The notes beneath the pieces were generated by a model that was not told where the DNA came from, did not search any database, and saw only the letters and a list, made by a program, of their open reading frames with translations. This document shows, in pieces, positions 16,721 through 25,789 of a DNA stretch of 64,000 nt. Numbering within the stretch: position 1 is the stretch's first letter; the number at the start of each line of letters is the position of its first letter. A program made the translations under genes and the position numbers. This stretch comes from Hyphococcus luteus. Lineage in GTDB: Bacteria > Pseudomonadota > Alphaproteobacteria > Caulobacterales > Parvularculaceae. Where the stretch lies: positions 62,001 to 126,000 of the forward strand of contig NZ_PJCH01000015.1 in NCBI RefSeq assembly GCF_002943565.1. Reading direction: 5' to 3'.

Positions 16721-18450
16721 AACCGGCAGGCGTCCGGTTCGGCGTCCGGCGCCATTTCCCATTGATAGGCCTCGACCGTTTCGCCCCGCGGCAAATAGGA
16801 AAGGTCGAATTCCTCGCCGTCCCGCCTGATCCTGAGCTTGAGCTCGAGATCCTGATCGCCCTGAATCTTGTCCTGCGGGACGGGAAACACGATTTCATCT
16901 CCGTTGCGCAGGCCGGCCTTCGCCGCCGCCGATCCCGGCTCCAGCCCGCTCACGACCCGGCGGGTTTCCCTCAGCACGCCCGGATCAAAGCCAAGTTCGT
17001 AGCGGCGCAACGGCTTGGTTGTCCGGCGAAAACACGGACCGAAGGCGTCGGATACAGGCAGAGGCTCCTCGCCCATGAGAAAAGCCTTGAAGTCCTTGAC
17101 CGCCCCGGCCCCGAGTTCGGCCCGAAGCACCGCAATCCAGTCTTCGTTGGCCAGAGTTTTTCCGGCTTTTTCTTTATCGAGCATCGCCAGCACGAGATCG
17201 TCGAGAGACCGTTCGCCGTCCGAGCGTTTGCGTATCTTGTCGTCGAGATCGGCGAAATAGAGCATCCCCCGGTCGTAAGGCAGGGTGCGGATGCGCGTGT
17301 CTTCCCAAAAGCGTTTCGGCACTTCGCTGTTCGGCGCGGTCGCGAGGATATTGGTGTAATACCGGCCGGCGTGAAAATTGAGATTCTCAAGGAATTCGTC
17401 CGCCGTCAAAAGACCGAACCGAAAAGGCAGCTTGCGCATGTAAAGCGTCGCCAACCCTTCGCCGAACCAAGACGATTCCAGCCCAGCCGGCTGTTCTATA
17501 TATGGCGAAAAGGTGTGGAACATCTCGTGCGCCAGCGTCATCTTCAGCTCGGCGATATCCGATCCCTGCCCGCCCGCTTTGCCGAAAGTCGTGACGAAGG
17601 AATGATAAAGCCCGACGCCGCCGCCGGCGTTCACCGGGTTGTAACGCAGGAAAACACCATAAGGCGGCGGCGCATCCTGTCCAAAAAACTGTGCATATTC
17701 ACCGTAAAGATCGCGCGTCCACTCCATCAGCGCACGCGGCTCAAACGGGGGATCGCCCTGCCAGGCGGAAAAGAAACCGGACTCCGGGGTCGGATACGGC
17801 CAGACGCCGATGTCGCCCGCCATAAAGAACGTCATCCTCAACTGGCTGGCGTCCAACGGCTCCGGAGATTTCGCCGCGCCCGACCCGAAAGAGCTGACGC
17901 CCTTCGCCCCCTCAGGCAGGCCGGAGAGGTCCCAGCGCACGCTTGTCTCATAGGCTGCATCGTTCGGCGGCAGCATGAGGAAGACATGCCCGGCGGCGGA
18001 TGTGGCGTTTCCGTCATTGCTGAAGGCGAAGGGCGGCGCGCCCCCGCGCGCAGGCAAGGTCGCGTCCGCCGGCACGGTGTAATGAACGGTCAGCGTCCCG
18101 GAAATGTCACGGGCCGCAGACCATATGCGGGAGACTCCGCCGATCTCCGCATCGCGCGCCGCGCGCACGGGCAGTTTTTCATCCCTGGCGGAAAGCGCCA
18201 GAGGACCAAGATCGTCATTCGCCTCAAGATGTGAAAGCACGGTCGCGACGCTGTCCACATTGCTTGAAATAAGCGGCATTTCGAGAAGCGCGCCATCCGC
18301 AGTCGCTGAAATTCCTTCCAGTTCAAGCGTCACATCAACCGTTTTGACCTGACCGGCATCGCCTTGGGGGGCGAGAACAATCGTAAGCGCCGGCGCCGCC
18401 ATCGCCGGCGGCGCAAACAATGCAAACACAATGCCCAGAAAAAATTTCAT
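16717..18450 (-). CDS. M61-type metallopeptidase with C-terminal PDZ-like domain
   Basis: 577 residues. Signal peptide MKFFLGIVFALFAPPAMA, then an N-terminal beta domain, a gluzincin catalytic centre with HEMFH (His308, Glu309, His312) and the downstream glutamate Glu331 in WFGEGLA, and a C-terminal PDZ-like segment (VVSGLEPGSAAAKAGLRNGDEI). This order matches the M61 glycyl-aminopeptidase family, here probably periplasmic. The start at 18450 has AAGGAG; the longer frame to 18543 runs into the permease gene. It is the last gene of a seven-gene minus-strand operon and lies 26 nt after the permease. It probably trims peptides taken up through the operon's own TonB receptor. Confidence 0.87.
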   Translation of the reverse strand: MKFFLGIVFALFAPPAMAAPALTIVLAPQGDAGQVKTVDVTLELEGISATADGALLEMPLISSNVDSVATVLSHLEANDDLGPLALSARDEKLPVRAARDAEIGGVSRIWSAARDISGTLTVHYTVPADATLPARGGAPPFAFSNDGNATSAAGHVFLMLPPNDAAYETSVRWDLSGLPEGAKGVSSFGSGAAKSPEPLDASQLRMTFFMAGDIGVWPYPTPESGFFSAWQGDPPFEPRALMEWTRDLYGEYAQFFGQDAPPPYGVFLRYNPVNAGGGVGLYHSFVTTFGKAGGQGSDIAELKMTLAHEMFHTFSPYIEQPAGLESSWFGEGLATLYMRKLPFRFGLLTADEFLENLNFHAGRYYTNILATAPNSEVPKRFWEDTRIRTLPYDRGMLYFADLDDKIRKRSDGERSLDDLVLAMLDKEKAGKTLANEDWIAVLRAELGAGAVKDFKAFLMGEEPLPVSDAFGPCFRRTTKPLRRYELGFDPGVLRETRRVVSGLEPGSAAAKAGLRNGDEIVFPVPQDKIQGDQDLELKLRIRRDGEEFDLSYLPRGETVEAYQWEMAPDAEPDACRF

Positions 18451-18476
18451 GTCGATCTCCTTAAAACAGGCGGCGC

Positions 18477-19787
18477 TCATGCGGGTTTCGTTTCGCGTTT
18501 TCTTTTTCGGACGACATAATAAACGACGCCCAGGACCGCCCATCCGGCAATCACCGTATAGGGGCGCCAGTCCGCCGACAGACCCATCCAGATTATGCCA
18601 AAGGCAGATATGATGCCGATTATCGCCAGAGCGACAATCAACTTTCGCCCCGGGCGAAACGAAGCCTGTTCATAAAGCGCCGGCTCTTTTTTCAACATGA
18701 AGATCGCCGCAAGCGACGTCGCCCCATATTTCAACAAAGTCGGTATATTCACAGCAAGGAACAGGAAAACCAGGTTCGACGGCAACAACAGCCCCGCACA
18801 GCACATGGCGTAGGCTACGAAACATCCGACATGGGGCGTGTGAAACCGCTTGTGAACGGAGCCAAAGGCTCTCGGCAAAACGCCTGTCCTGCCCATGGCG
18901 TAAAGAAAACGCGTAAACACCATGAAGGTGGCGTTTATCGAACTGCCGATCGCAACAAAAGCGCTGGCGATAATAAGCGGTTTCCCAATGCCGCCGGCCG
19001 CCGCAACGGCGGCGTCGAGCAAAGGCGCAGAGGATGCGGCCAGGCGCTCCTCACCAAGCACGCCAAGCGCAGTCGCCGCAACGGCGAAATAGACAATCGC
19101 AGTCAGGACGACGCAGATCAAAATGCCCAAAGGAATATTACGGCCCGGATTGCGGATTTCGCCGCCGACTTCGGTTGCGGATTCAATGCCGAGAAACAGC
19201 GTAATCATTAGCGGCAAAGCGGCGATAACGCCCGGCCATCCCTTGCTCAGCACCGGCGTGTAATTGTCGAAATCAACGTCGGGCGCGCAAATCACCACAA
19301 AAACCGCACAGGTCAGCAGCAATACGATCAGCATCGCGCTTTGCCCCTTCGCCGCAACGGAAACGCCCAGCAGGTTTGCGATGAACACAATCGTGAAAAT
19401 CACAAACATGGCGGGCTTGAGCGGAACGGGAAAGACCATGGCGAGATAGGAAACGAGCACCATTGTCAGGACGACCATCGCCGCCGTACTGCCCGCAATG
19501 CGCAGCCAGCTGATGAAAAACCCGACAAAGGGGTGGATAAACCGCCGTGACCATTCATAAGAAGCGCCGGACACCGGCGCCGCCGAGCCCAGGAAAGCAT
19601 AGACAATGGCGACAACGATCATCGGCCCGGTCGACGCCGCCATGGCGATCATCATGCCCGGCCCTGCCAGAGCGGCTGTCGGCGCGACCACCGAAAAAAT
19701 CGACACGCCCACCGCCGTTCCCAGCCCGATAGAAACGATATCCAAAAGGCTGACGCCTTTTTTCAAGCCGGCGTTATGTGTCTCCAT
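18477..19787 (-). CDS. APC-superfamily amino-acid permease
   Basis: 436 residues with about twelve hydrophobic segments. The first helix carries the substrate-binding glycine pattern GLGTAVGVSIF, and helix 3 and 6 motifs (SGASYEWSRR; LFLGIESATEVGGEIRNPGR) are typical of the amino-acid/polyamine/organocation family. It is an inner-membrane secondary transporter for an amino acid or amine. The operon context (peptidases, aminotransferase, ornithine-cyclodeaminase-like enzyme) supports an amino-acid released in the periplasm as its substrate. It lies 85 nt after the aminotransferase; a GC-rich hairpin (GCGGCGT-GAAA-ACGCCGC, near 19827-19844) lies in that gap without a T-run. Confidence 0.9.
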   Translation of the reverse strand: METHNAGLKKGVSLLDIVSIGLGTAVGVSIFSVVAPTAALAGPGMMIAMAASTGPMIVVAIVYAFLGSAAPVSGASYEWSRRFIHPFVGFFISWLRIAGSTAAMVVLTMVLVSYLAMVFPVPLKPAMFVIFTIVFIANLLGVSVAAKGQSAMLIVLLLTCAVFVVICAPDVDFDNYTPVLSKGWPGVIAALPLMITLFLGIESATEVGGEIRNPGRNIPLGILICVVLTAIVYFAVAATALGVLGEERLAASSAPLLDAAVAAAGGIGKPLIIASAFVAIGSSINATFMVFTRFLYAMGRTGVLPRAFGSVHKRFHTPHVGCFVAYAMCCAGLLLPSNLVFLFLAVNIPTLLKYGATSLAAIFMLKKEPALYEQASFRPGRKLIVALAIIGIISAFGIIWMGLSADWRPYTVIAGWAVLGVVYYVVRKRKRETKPA

Positions 19788-19872
19788 TGCTTCCTTCGCT
19801 TACCTGATCACGCTTCCGGCCATAGGCGGCGTGAAAACGCCGCGCCCCGCCCCGCAAGCCGTGTAAATAGGG

Positions 19873-21048
19873 TTAACCGGCGGCGACGCCCTTTTGGCGA
19901 AACACCTCAACGCCTTCGGTCAGTCTTTGCATTCCTGATTTCAGTTTTTCGGGGTCGATGGCGAAGCCAAGCCGCAAATAGCCCGGCGCGCCGAAAAACT
20001 CGCCAGCGACCGTATAGACGTTATGCTTTTCAACGAGCCATTGCGCGAGCGCTCTGGTGTCTTCCACGCCGATAATCTTGGGAAAACATATACAGCCATA
20101 GTCCGGCGTTTCGAGATCGATGATTCCATCTGCTTTCAGCCGGGCCAACTCTTCAAGAGCGCCAGGCCGGGAACGGCTGATCTCATCGTCTACAAACGCA
20201 TCGAATTCCGACGGCTCTTCCAGCAAAGCCGCAGCCACGGCGTGCCCAAGCTTCGAGGCGTTAAAATCAAGTTTCATAAAAACGGGAACAATTGCGTCCA
20301 TGACAGCGTCGTCAGCGATAATCCAGCCGCAACGCAGCCCGCTAAGCCCGTATATTTTCGTCAGGCTGCCGAGCCGGATGACATTCGGCGTTTTGCCAGG
20401 CGACCATGTGGCATTGTCGGGAACGCCGGCGTAGTCGCGATAGACTTCGTCAACCACAACAATCACGCCGCGCTCTTTCGCGCCTTCCGCAAGACGCAAC
20501 AGGATTTCTTCCGAAACCAATTTCCCGCTTGGATTATGCAGGTTCGAAAGCACGATCAGCCGCGTCTTGGGCGTAATCGCGGACAGCACCGCTTCCACGT
20601 CGATTTCGAAAGCCGGCGCCTTGCGCGAGAAATAGTCGACTTGAACGCCCTGCGCCCGCGCGAAATCCCAAAAAATATCAAAGCCAGGCCGCTCGGCCAG
20701 AACTGTCCCCCCCGGGCTGACCAGCGTCTGGTAAAGAAAGGCAAGACCGCTCGTAACGCCCGCATTGCAAAGAATATTTCGCTCCGAGACGCCATAACGC
20801 TTCGCAAGCGCTTGCTCCAGATACGGATTATTGCCTGTCATAACGCTCTGATAGCGCGTTGTGATGGCATCCTCGAAGCACCGCGAAACAAGCTTCTTCA
20901 AGAGATCGCGGGGCTCGGCGACGGAACTGCTCAACAACGAAATGGCTTTTTCGTCGCTCGCCATTTTTTTGAGCATCTTGCGCATGACGCTGGCGTAAGT
21001 TTCGCCGACGGCGCTGACGTTTTTGTTGATCTCTATGTCAAATGTCAC
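19873..21048 (-). CDS. PLP-dependent class I/II aminotransferase
   Basis: 391 residues, fold-type I. The PLP lysine is Lys231 in GSLTKIYGLSGLRCGW, with Asp200 (VVVDEVYRDY) and Asn172 (LHNPSGK) as the ring-contacting residues, and the substrate arginine near the C-terminus (YLRLGF). It transfers an amino group from an amino acid to a keto acid; the specificity is not readable. It starts with GTG at 21048 and has only a weak ribosome site. It is 36 nt downstream of the ornithine-cyclodeaminase-family gene, in the same operon, so the two enzymes probably act on the same released amino acid. Confidence 0.9.
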   Translation of the reverse strand: MTFDIEINKNVSAVGETYASVMRKMLKKMASDEKAISLLSSSVAEPRDLLKKLVSRCFEDAITTRYQSVMTGNNPYLEQALAKRYGVSERNILCNAGVTSGLAFLYQTLVSPGGTVLAERPGFDIFWDFARAQGVQVDYFSRKAPAFEIDVEAVLSAITPKTRLIVLSNLHNPSGKLVSEEILLRLAEGAKERGVIVVVDEVYRDYAGVPDNATWSPGKTPNVIRLGSLTKIYGLSGLRCGWIIADDAVMDAIVPVFMKLDFNASKLGHAVAAALLEEPSEFDAFVDDEISRSRPGALEELARLKADGIIDLETPDYGCICFPKIIGVEDTRALAQWLVEKHNVYTVAGEFFGAPGYLRLGFAIDPEKLKSGMQRLTEGVEVFRQKGVAAG

Positions 21049-21084
21049 ATCAAAACCCGAAAATTGGCGCCGCCGCGAAATAAC

Positions 21085-22071
21085 CTAGACAGTGCCGGCG
21101 ACAGCGCGTTTCTCATCAGTTCCAGCCTTGTCCATTGACTTCATCAACAGCGCGGCCGCGATGAGATCCTGCACGATATGGCCGAGAGACTTATAGACCG
21201 TTATTTCCTCCGCAGAACGACGGCCTTCCGCTTCGCCCGAAAATACATCGCCGATTTCAGCGGCGATATGGGAATCATCGACCAAACCGGCCGCTTTCGC
21301 CCGCAAAAACTCGCCGCCCTGAGACGCCACGCCTTCGCGTGAATCGGCGATGAATCTGGCGTCCTTCACCAGCTCATTGTCGATTTCCGCCGGGCCGGCG
21401 AAGCTTGAGCCGACCGCGTTGACATGGGTTCCGGGGCTCACCCAACGCCGCTCCAGGACCGGATCCTGCGCGGAAGTCACCGTACAGATGATGTCGGCGC
21501 CGGCGGCTGCGGCCTCGGCGCTGGAAACCGCATGAGCTTTGAGGTTCAACTCCGCCTCGAGCCGTCTGGCAAGCGCAGCCGCGCGGTCCGCCGAGCGCCC
21601 CCATATCCGCACTTCCTTCAGATCGCGCACTTCGCACATTGCCCGCGCGTGCGTATAAGCCTGTTCGCCATATCCCATCAGCGCCAGCGTCGAGGCCTCG
21701 GGCCGCGCCAGCACATCCGTCGCCGCCGCGCTGGCGGCGGCGGTCCTGATCGCCGTGACGGCCCCCGCATCGACGACGCAGACGGGCGCCCCGCCCTCTG
21801 ATTCAAAGAGGACCACAACGCCCTGATGCGACGACTTGCCAAGTTCGAAATTACCCGGAAACACGCTGACCAGCTTAGCGCCGAAAACGCCGGCCTCATC
21901 CATGCCGCCCGGCATAATGCCGAACAAAGCCCCGTCGCCCAGATCCAGAATCGAGCGCAAATGCTGGCGCGTTCTGCCCGCGGAAAAGGCGATCATCGCT
22001 TCACGCACCGCTTCCATGCAGTCTTTGTAAGCAAGGTTTTCGTAAACGAATTTACTATCGATGAGATACAT
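21085..22071 (-). CDS. Ornithine cyclodeaminase / mu-crystallin family enzyme
   Basis: 328 residues. The family layout is present: substrate arginine region near the N-terminus (GRTRQHLRSILDLGDG), AVTAIRTAAASAAATDVLARPEASTLALMGYGEQAYTHA as the nucleotide-binding core (Rossmann GxGxxA-like), and VNAVGSSFAGPAEIDNELV. Members convert ornithine to proline, dehydrogenate or reduce imino acids (for example DauB, alanine dehydrogenase, ketimine reductase). Substrate unknown. Its ATG directly abuts the stop codon of the preceding amidohydrolase gene, so the two are translationally coupled. DauB-type relatives occur with DauR-type regulators in D-arginine catabolism; a DauR/YheO-type regulator lies at the head of this operon. 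Confidence 0.9.
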   Translation of the reverse strand: MYLIDSKFVYENLAYKDCMEAVREAMIAFSAGRTRQHLRSILDLGDGALFGIMPGGMDEAGVFGAKLVSVFPGNFELGKSSHQGVVVLFESEGGAPVCVVDAGAVTAIRTAAASAAATDVLARPEASTLALMGYGEQAYTHARAMCEVRDLKEVRIWGRSADRAAALARRLEAELNLKAHAVSSAEAAAAGADIICTVTSAQDPVLERRWVSPGTHVNAVGSSFAGPAEIDNELVKDARFIADSREGVASQGGEFLRAKAAGLVDDSHIAAEIGDVFSGEAEGRRSAEEITVYKSLGHIVQDLIAAALLMKSMDKAGTDEKRAVAGTV

Positions 22072-24120
22072 TCAGCGAACCTCAACTTCCGGCGGCTTCG
22101 CGAACGGTCTGAAAGAAAGCGCGTCGTATATCTCACTCGGATAATAAATTCGGTCTCCGCGGGAGACGAGGCGGACATCGCGCACATTGCTGATGTCTTT
22201 CACAGGATCATGAGGGATGAGAAAAAAATCCGCCACTTTGCCGGTCTCGATTGAACCGGCGTCCTGATCGTTGTTCAGATAGGCTTCGCTGCCAAGAGTC
22301 GCGATACGCAGCACCTCCGCATTGGGAATCCCCGCCTTCGCATAAAGCTCCAGCTCCCGGTGAACGGTAAAACCGGTGGTGTCGTCAGTGCCGGGAAGCA
22401 ATGTCACGCCGTTGCGGTGCAAGATTCCCGTCAGTTTGATCATCTTTTTCATGGAGTCGCGATATTCGCGATCGGTTTCGGGATCCTCAAGCGACACATA
22501 GCTGCGCTTTCGATATCGTTGATAGCCAATGGGCGCATGTGAAAGATAAGGCTTGTCCCCGTCCGCCACTTCGCCGGCGCGGCTTAACATGATGCGCTCG
22601 ATGATGACGTTAGTGGTGTCGAGAGCCACATTGTGTTCTTTCATCAACGCAATCGTGTCCCGCACCTTCTCTTCGTCGAGGTCCAAATAGGCGGCGCGGG
22701 TCAACGCCGTCAGCCTGAGCGTCGTTCGCGTGTCTTCCCCTTCTTCCAAGAGCCAGCCGAGGACAAGCTGGTTCATATGCGCGATGTCGTCATAGCCGGC
22801 GCGAATAGCGTCATCGGGGGACATGAAGGCCGGAACATGGCCGCTGACTTTCAGGCCAAGCCGGTGCGCCTCCGCAGCCAGCGGCTTGACCCATTCCGGC
22901 TTGGCGGAGTTGTAGAGCTTGATCTGGAAAAAACCGTGATCGGCATACCAGCGCACATAGGAAAGCGCCTGATCGAGCGTGTCGGCGATAAAAGCGGTGC
23001 GTGAAGAATACGGGCTGCGCCCCTCGATAAACCCGTTCCGGACGATGCGCGGGCCGGGCAAAACGCCGGCGTTTATATCGGCGGCCAGCTTGATGATGTC
23101 TTGCGGATTATTGCCCTGGTCGCGCGTGGACGTCACGCCCGCCGCAAGATAATAAAGCCCCGACCAAATGGTCGAATGCGTATGCATGTCATGCAGGCCG
23201 GGAACCAGAACGCCGCCCTCGCCGTCGATCACAACTTCGCCGTCACGCGGCGCAGCCGCCGGATTGTCATAGTCGATCGCAGCGATCCTGCCCTGAAACA
23301 CCGTGACTTGCGCAGGCGCAGTCGTCACGCCGTTTTTCGGATCGAAAATCCGGACGTTCTGATAATGGACAGGCGCATCGTATTTGTGAGCGAGCTGTTC
23401 TTCGAGACCTTCGACGACGTCCCTGTTCAGCTTCCTCGCCAATTCCGCCAGACGCGGCGCTTCATCTTCATATCCTTCGCGGATCGCAATAGCGCCGCCG
23501 GATATTTCCGCCGCAAAATCCCCGTCACGATCCAGCATGAAAAAATTGGGGTGCAGATCGAGGCTGCTGATGGCGTAAATCACGACGGGAAGAGAATCCC
23601 GGCCTTCACCCAACCGGTCCTCGCCCAGCCGCTGAAGGCGAATGGCGCCGCCCGGCAAAACCGGCGCTTCATCAAGTCCCGCCTTCACCAGAGCCTTGGC
23701 GTAGACCCCGTTTTCCCACGGACTTGCGTCATTCGCGATATAGATGCCGGGTACTTCGGCATCCGTGACGCCGCTGTCGGCTTCGCTCCGCCACTGCGCG
23801 CGGCCATTTTCCCACGCATAGGTCTCAGTGATTTCGCCGCCGAAAAGCGCTTCGCCTTCTATCGACCAATCAAGGACGCGGCCTTTCTTGTCCGTGACGA
23901 TGCGCTCGCTAATTTTCGGGCCGCGGCCATTGTTGCGCACAATATAGTCAATTTCCGTGACGTTCCCGTCTATTGTCGCGCTCAGCGATCCAACCTTTTC
24001 TCCTGCGGCGATAACGGTGAAGTTTTTAACCTCAGCGGCGAACGCCGTTCCGCTACAGGCGCCGATGGCCAGGATGAGCACAAGGAAAACCCGCGCCCCT
24101 TTAAAACCCCGTCCTTGCAT
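22072..24120 (-). CDS. Secreted amidohydrolase with N-terminal extra domain
   Basis: 682 residues. A signal peptide (cleavage near residue 28, AFA-AE) is followed by about 220 residues of a separate, mostly beta domain, then an amidohydrolase domain from about residue 250. Metal ligands visible: His313-x-His315 (LHDMHTHS), the VSGH and DIAHMNQ histidines, and the aspartate in LPGTDDT. The catalytic half resembles the imidazolonepropionase/Xaa-Pro-dipeptidase-like group. It is likely periplasmic and hydrolyses an amide or peptide bond. The start at 24120 has a GAAGGAG site. It abuts the cyclodeaminase-family gene and follows the S10 carboxypeptidase by 71 nt. Confidence 0.87.
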   Translation of the reverse strand: MQGRGFKGARVFLVLILAIGACSGTAFAAEVKNFTVIAAGEKVGSLSATIDGNVTEIDYIVRNNGRGPKISERIVTDKKGRVLDWSIEGEALFGGEITETYAWENGRAQWRSEADSGVTDAEVPGIYIANDASPWENGVYAKALVKAGLDEAPVLPGGAIRLQRLGEDRLGEGRDSLPVVIYAISSLDLHPNFFMLDRDGDFAAEISGGAIAIREGYEDEAPRLAELARKLNRDVVEGLEEQLAHKYDAPVHYQNVRIFDPKNGVTTAPAQVTVFQGRIAAIDYDNPAAAPRDGEVVIDGEGGVLVPGLHDMHTHSTIWSGLYYLAAGVTSTRDQGNNPQDIIKLAADINAGVLPGPRIVRNGFIEGRSPYSSRTAFIADTLDQALSYVRWYADHGFFQIKLYNSAKPEWVKPLAAEAHRLGLKVSGHVPAFMSPDDAIRAGYDDIAHMNQLVLGWLLEEGEDTRTTLRLTALTRAAYLDLDEEKVRDTIALMKEHNVALDTTNVIIERIMLSRAGEVADGDKPYLSHAPIGYQRYRKRSYVSLEDPETDREYRDSMKKMIKLTGILHRNGVTLLPGTDDTTGFTVHRELELYAKAGIPNAEVLRIATLGSEAYLNNDQDAGSIETGKVADFFLIPHDPVKDISNVRDVRLVSRGDRIYYPSEIYDALSFRPFAKPPEVEVR

Positions 24121-24191
24121 GCTGGAATACTCCTTCCGTCACGGCCGCCTAAAGACGCAGCAAAAGCTCCGCCGGTTCTTGCATCTGCGTT

Positions 24192-25703
24192 TTATTGCGC
24201 TTCAAGCGCGCGATCCAAAAACGCACGAATATCTTCTTTTATCTTCGGACGCACATTTCTGTCCGCCGCCGCCGCGTGTCCGGCTTCATATTCGTAGAGG
24301 TCAAAACGATCCTCCGGAAAACCAAGCTGCGCTTTCAGGTAACGATGCGTGCCTGCGCTGGAGAGACCGTCATAAACGCCAGACACGATCATGACCTGGA
24401 GAGCGGGGTCTGAAAACGCCGCCCTTAACTGGTCAGGCCAGTCATAATCGACGAAAGGCGTGCGCTTGCCCCATTCCTCGTTGCACAGGCCAGCGGGCAC
24501 AAGAAAATCGCTGCATCCTTGCCCCCATTCCCATTTGCTGAAGGAGTCGGGCGCGAATAATCGATACTCCGTCTTATCCAGGCGGACGCCCAAAACTTCG
24601 CGCATATAGCGCTGCAACGCCAGTTCTTCAAAAGCGTAGACGTCGGCGCGCAAATGGTCCTGCCCCTCGACAGGCGTTTCCACAACCCGCACGTCATTCG
24701 CGTTCAATTTTTTTCCGGGAATGAGCGTTTTGTTGAAGACATGCTTGGCGATCGCCAGGTCATTGTCGAGAAAATACCCGGCGGAGACGCCTGTATAACG
24801 CTCCAGGCGCCTGGCGATTTTCTTCCTGTCTTCTTCTGGCGCGGAATGCCCCTTCGCGAGCGCGAGCAGATAATCGCCCATCGCAAAATCATAGACCTCG
24901 TCAAGGTAATCCCAGACATCTTGGCTGTGGGTTTCGGCCTTGCCGTGATACGCCGCCGCCAGCGCAAGAACCGGAAGGCTTACGGCCTTGCTGATAATAT
25001 TGTGCGACCTTCGCGAGGTTTCCATCAAAAAAATGGAATCGCCGAAGATGATATGGCCGTTGAGACGCACGCTTTTTTCACGCAACTTAGCGCCGGCCAC
25101 CACCTGCCGTATTGAACCATAACTCTCCCCCAGCAGAAACAACGGCGAACGCTCGCGATTATGAAGCCGCGTCCACGCTTCGATCAGTTGAACAAGCGTC
25201 TCAGCATCGCCATCGACGGAGTAAAAATAATCAAGGCTTTCCTCGCGCGCGACCCGGCTGAACCCGGTTTCCGCCGGGTCGAAGAAAACAAGATCGGCGA
25301 CATCCAGCAGGCTCTTGTCATTATCGACAAAGGCAAATGCGCGCTCGCCGCCCTCTTCAAACCGGGCCCGTGCGCTGTCGGAAGGCTGTTTCGGGCCCCA
25401 TTCCATATGAAGCCCGAACGCCGCCGCAATAGGGCCGCCGTTAAAGACGAACATGACCGGGCGGTCGGCGCTGTCCTCCACATCCGTGCGTACATAAGAC
25501 GTTGAAAACAGGCTCAGCGCGTCGCGCCCGGCGCCGTCTTCAATTTTGAATTCCCGCATTTCGACCCGATAGGCGACCTGCGCGCCTTCGATCACCGCCT
25601 CCTGGTCGCTTGCAAAAACGCGCGGCGCCGCGTCGCCAGCCTGAACGCTCGTCGCGAACGCAAAGACCGCAACGAGCAACATCGAAACAAAACGATAAAC
25701 CAT
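24192..25703 (-). CDS. S10-family serine carboxypeptidase-like protein
   Basis: 503 residues. Signal peptide MVYRFVSMLLVAVFAFATSV, then the alpha/beta-hydrolase fold of serine carboxypeptidases with FNGGP oxyanion motif (about residue 87), nucleophile Ser194 in LLGESYGS, and probable triad partners Asp446 (GVYDG) and His476 (EAGHA). It should remove C-terminal residues from peptides in the periplasm. The start at 25703 is chosen because the signal peptide begins there; the frame stays open to 25778. It lies 86 nt after the TonB receptor of the same operon. Confidence 0.88.
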   Translation of the reverse strand: MVYRFVSMLLVAVFAFATSVQAGDAAPRVFASDQEAVIEGAQVAYRVEMREFKIEDGAGRDALSLFSTSYVRTDVEDSADRPVMFVFNGGPIAAAFGLHMEWGPKQPSDSARARFEEGGERAFAFVDNDKSLLDVADLVFFDPAETGFSRVAREESLDYFYSVDGDAETLVQLIEAWTRLHNRERSPLFLLGESYGSIRQVVAGAKLREKSVRLNGHIIFGDSIFLMETSRRSHNIISKAVSLPVLALAAAYHGKAETHSQDVWDYLDEVYDFAMGDYLLALAKGHSAPEEDRKKIARRLERYTGVSAGYFLDNDLAIAKHVFNKTLIPGKKLNANDVRVVETPVEGQDHLRADVYAFEELALQRYMREVLGVRLDKTEYRLFAPDSFSKWEWGQGCSDFLVPAGLCNEEWGKRTPFVDYDWPDQLRAAFSDPALQVMIVSGVYDGLSSAGTHRYLKAQLGFPEDRFDLYEYEAGHAAAADRNVRPKIKEDIRAFLDRALEAQ

Positions 25704-25789
25704 AAGTGGAATGCGTTCCGTGAATTGTGAATCCCGAAAAAAGGTGAGCCGACGCCCCGTTAGGAAACGCCGGCTCACCAGAGGGCTAC

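Noticed and set aside
16762-18234. Plus-strand 490-residue open frame
   Set aside because: Antisense over the M61-type peptidase, Arg-rich without domains.
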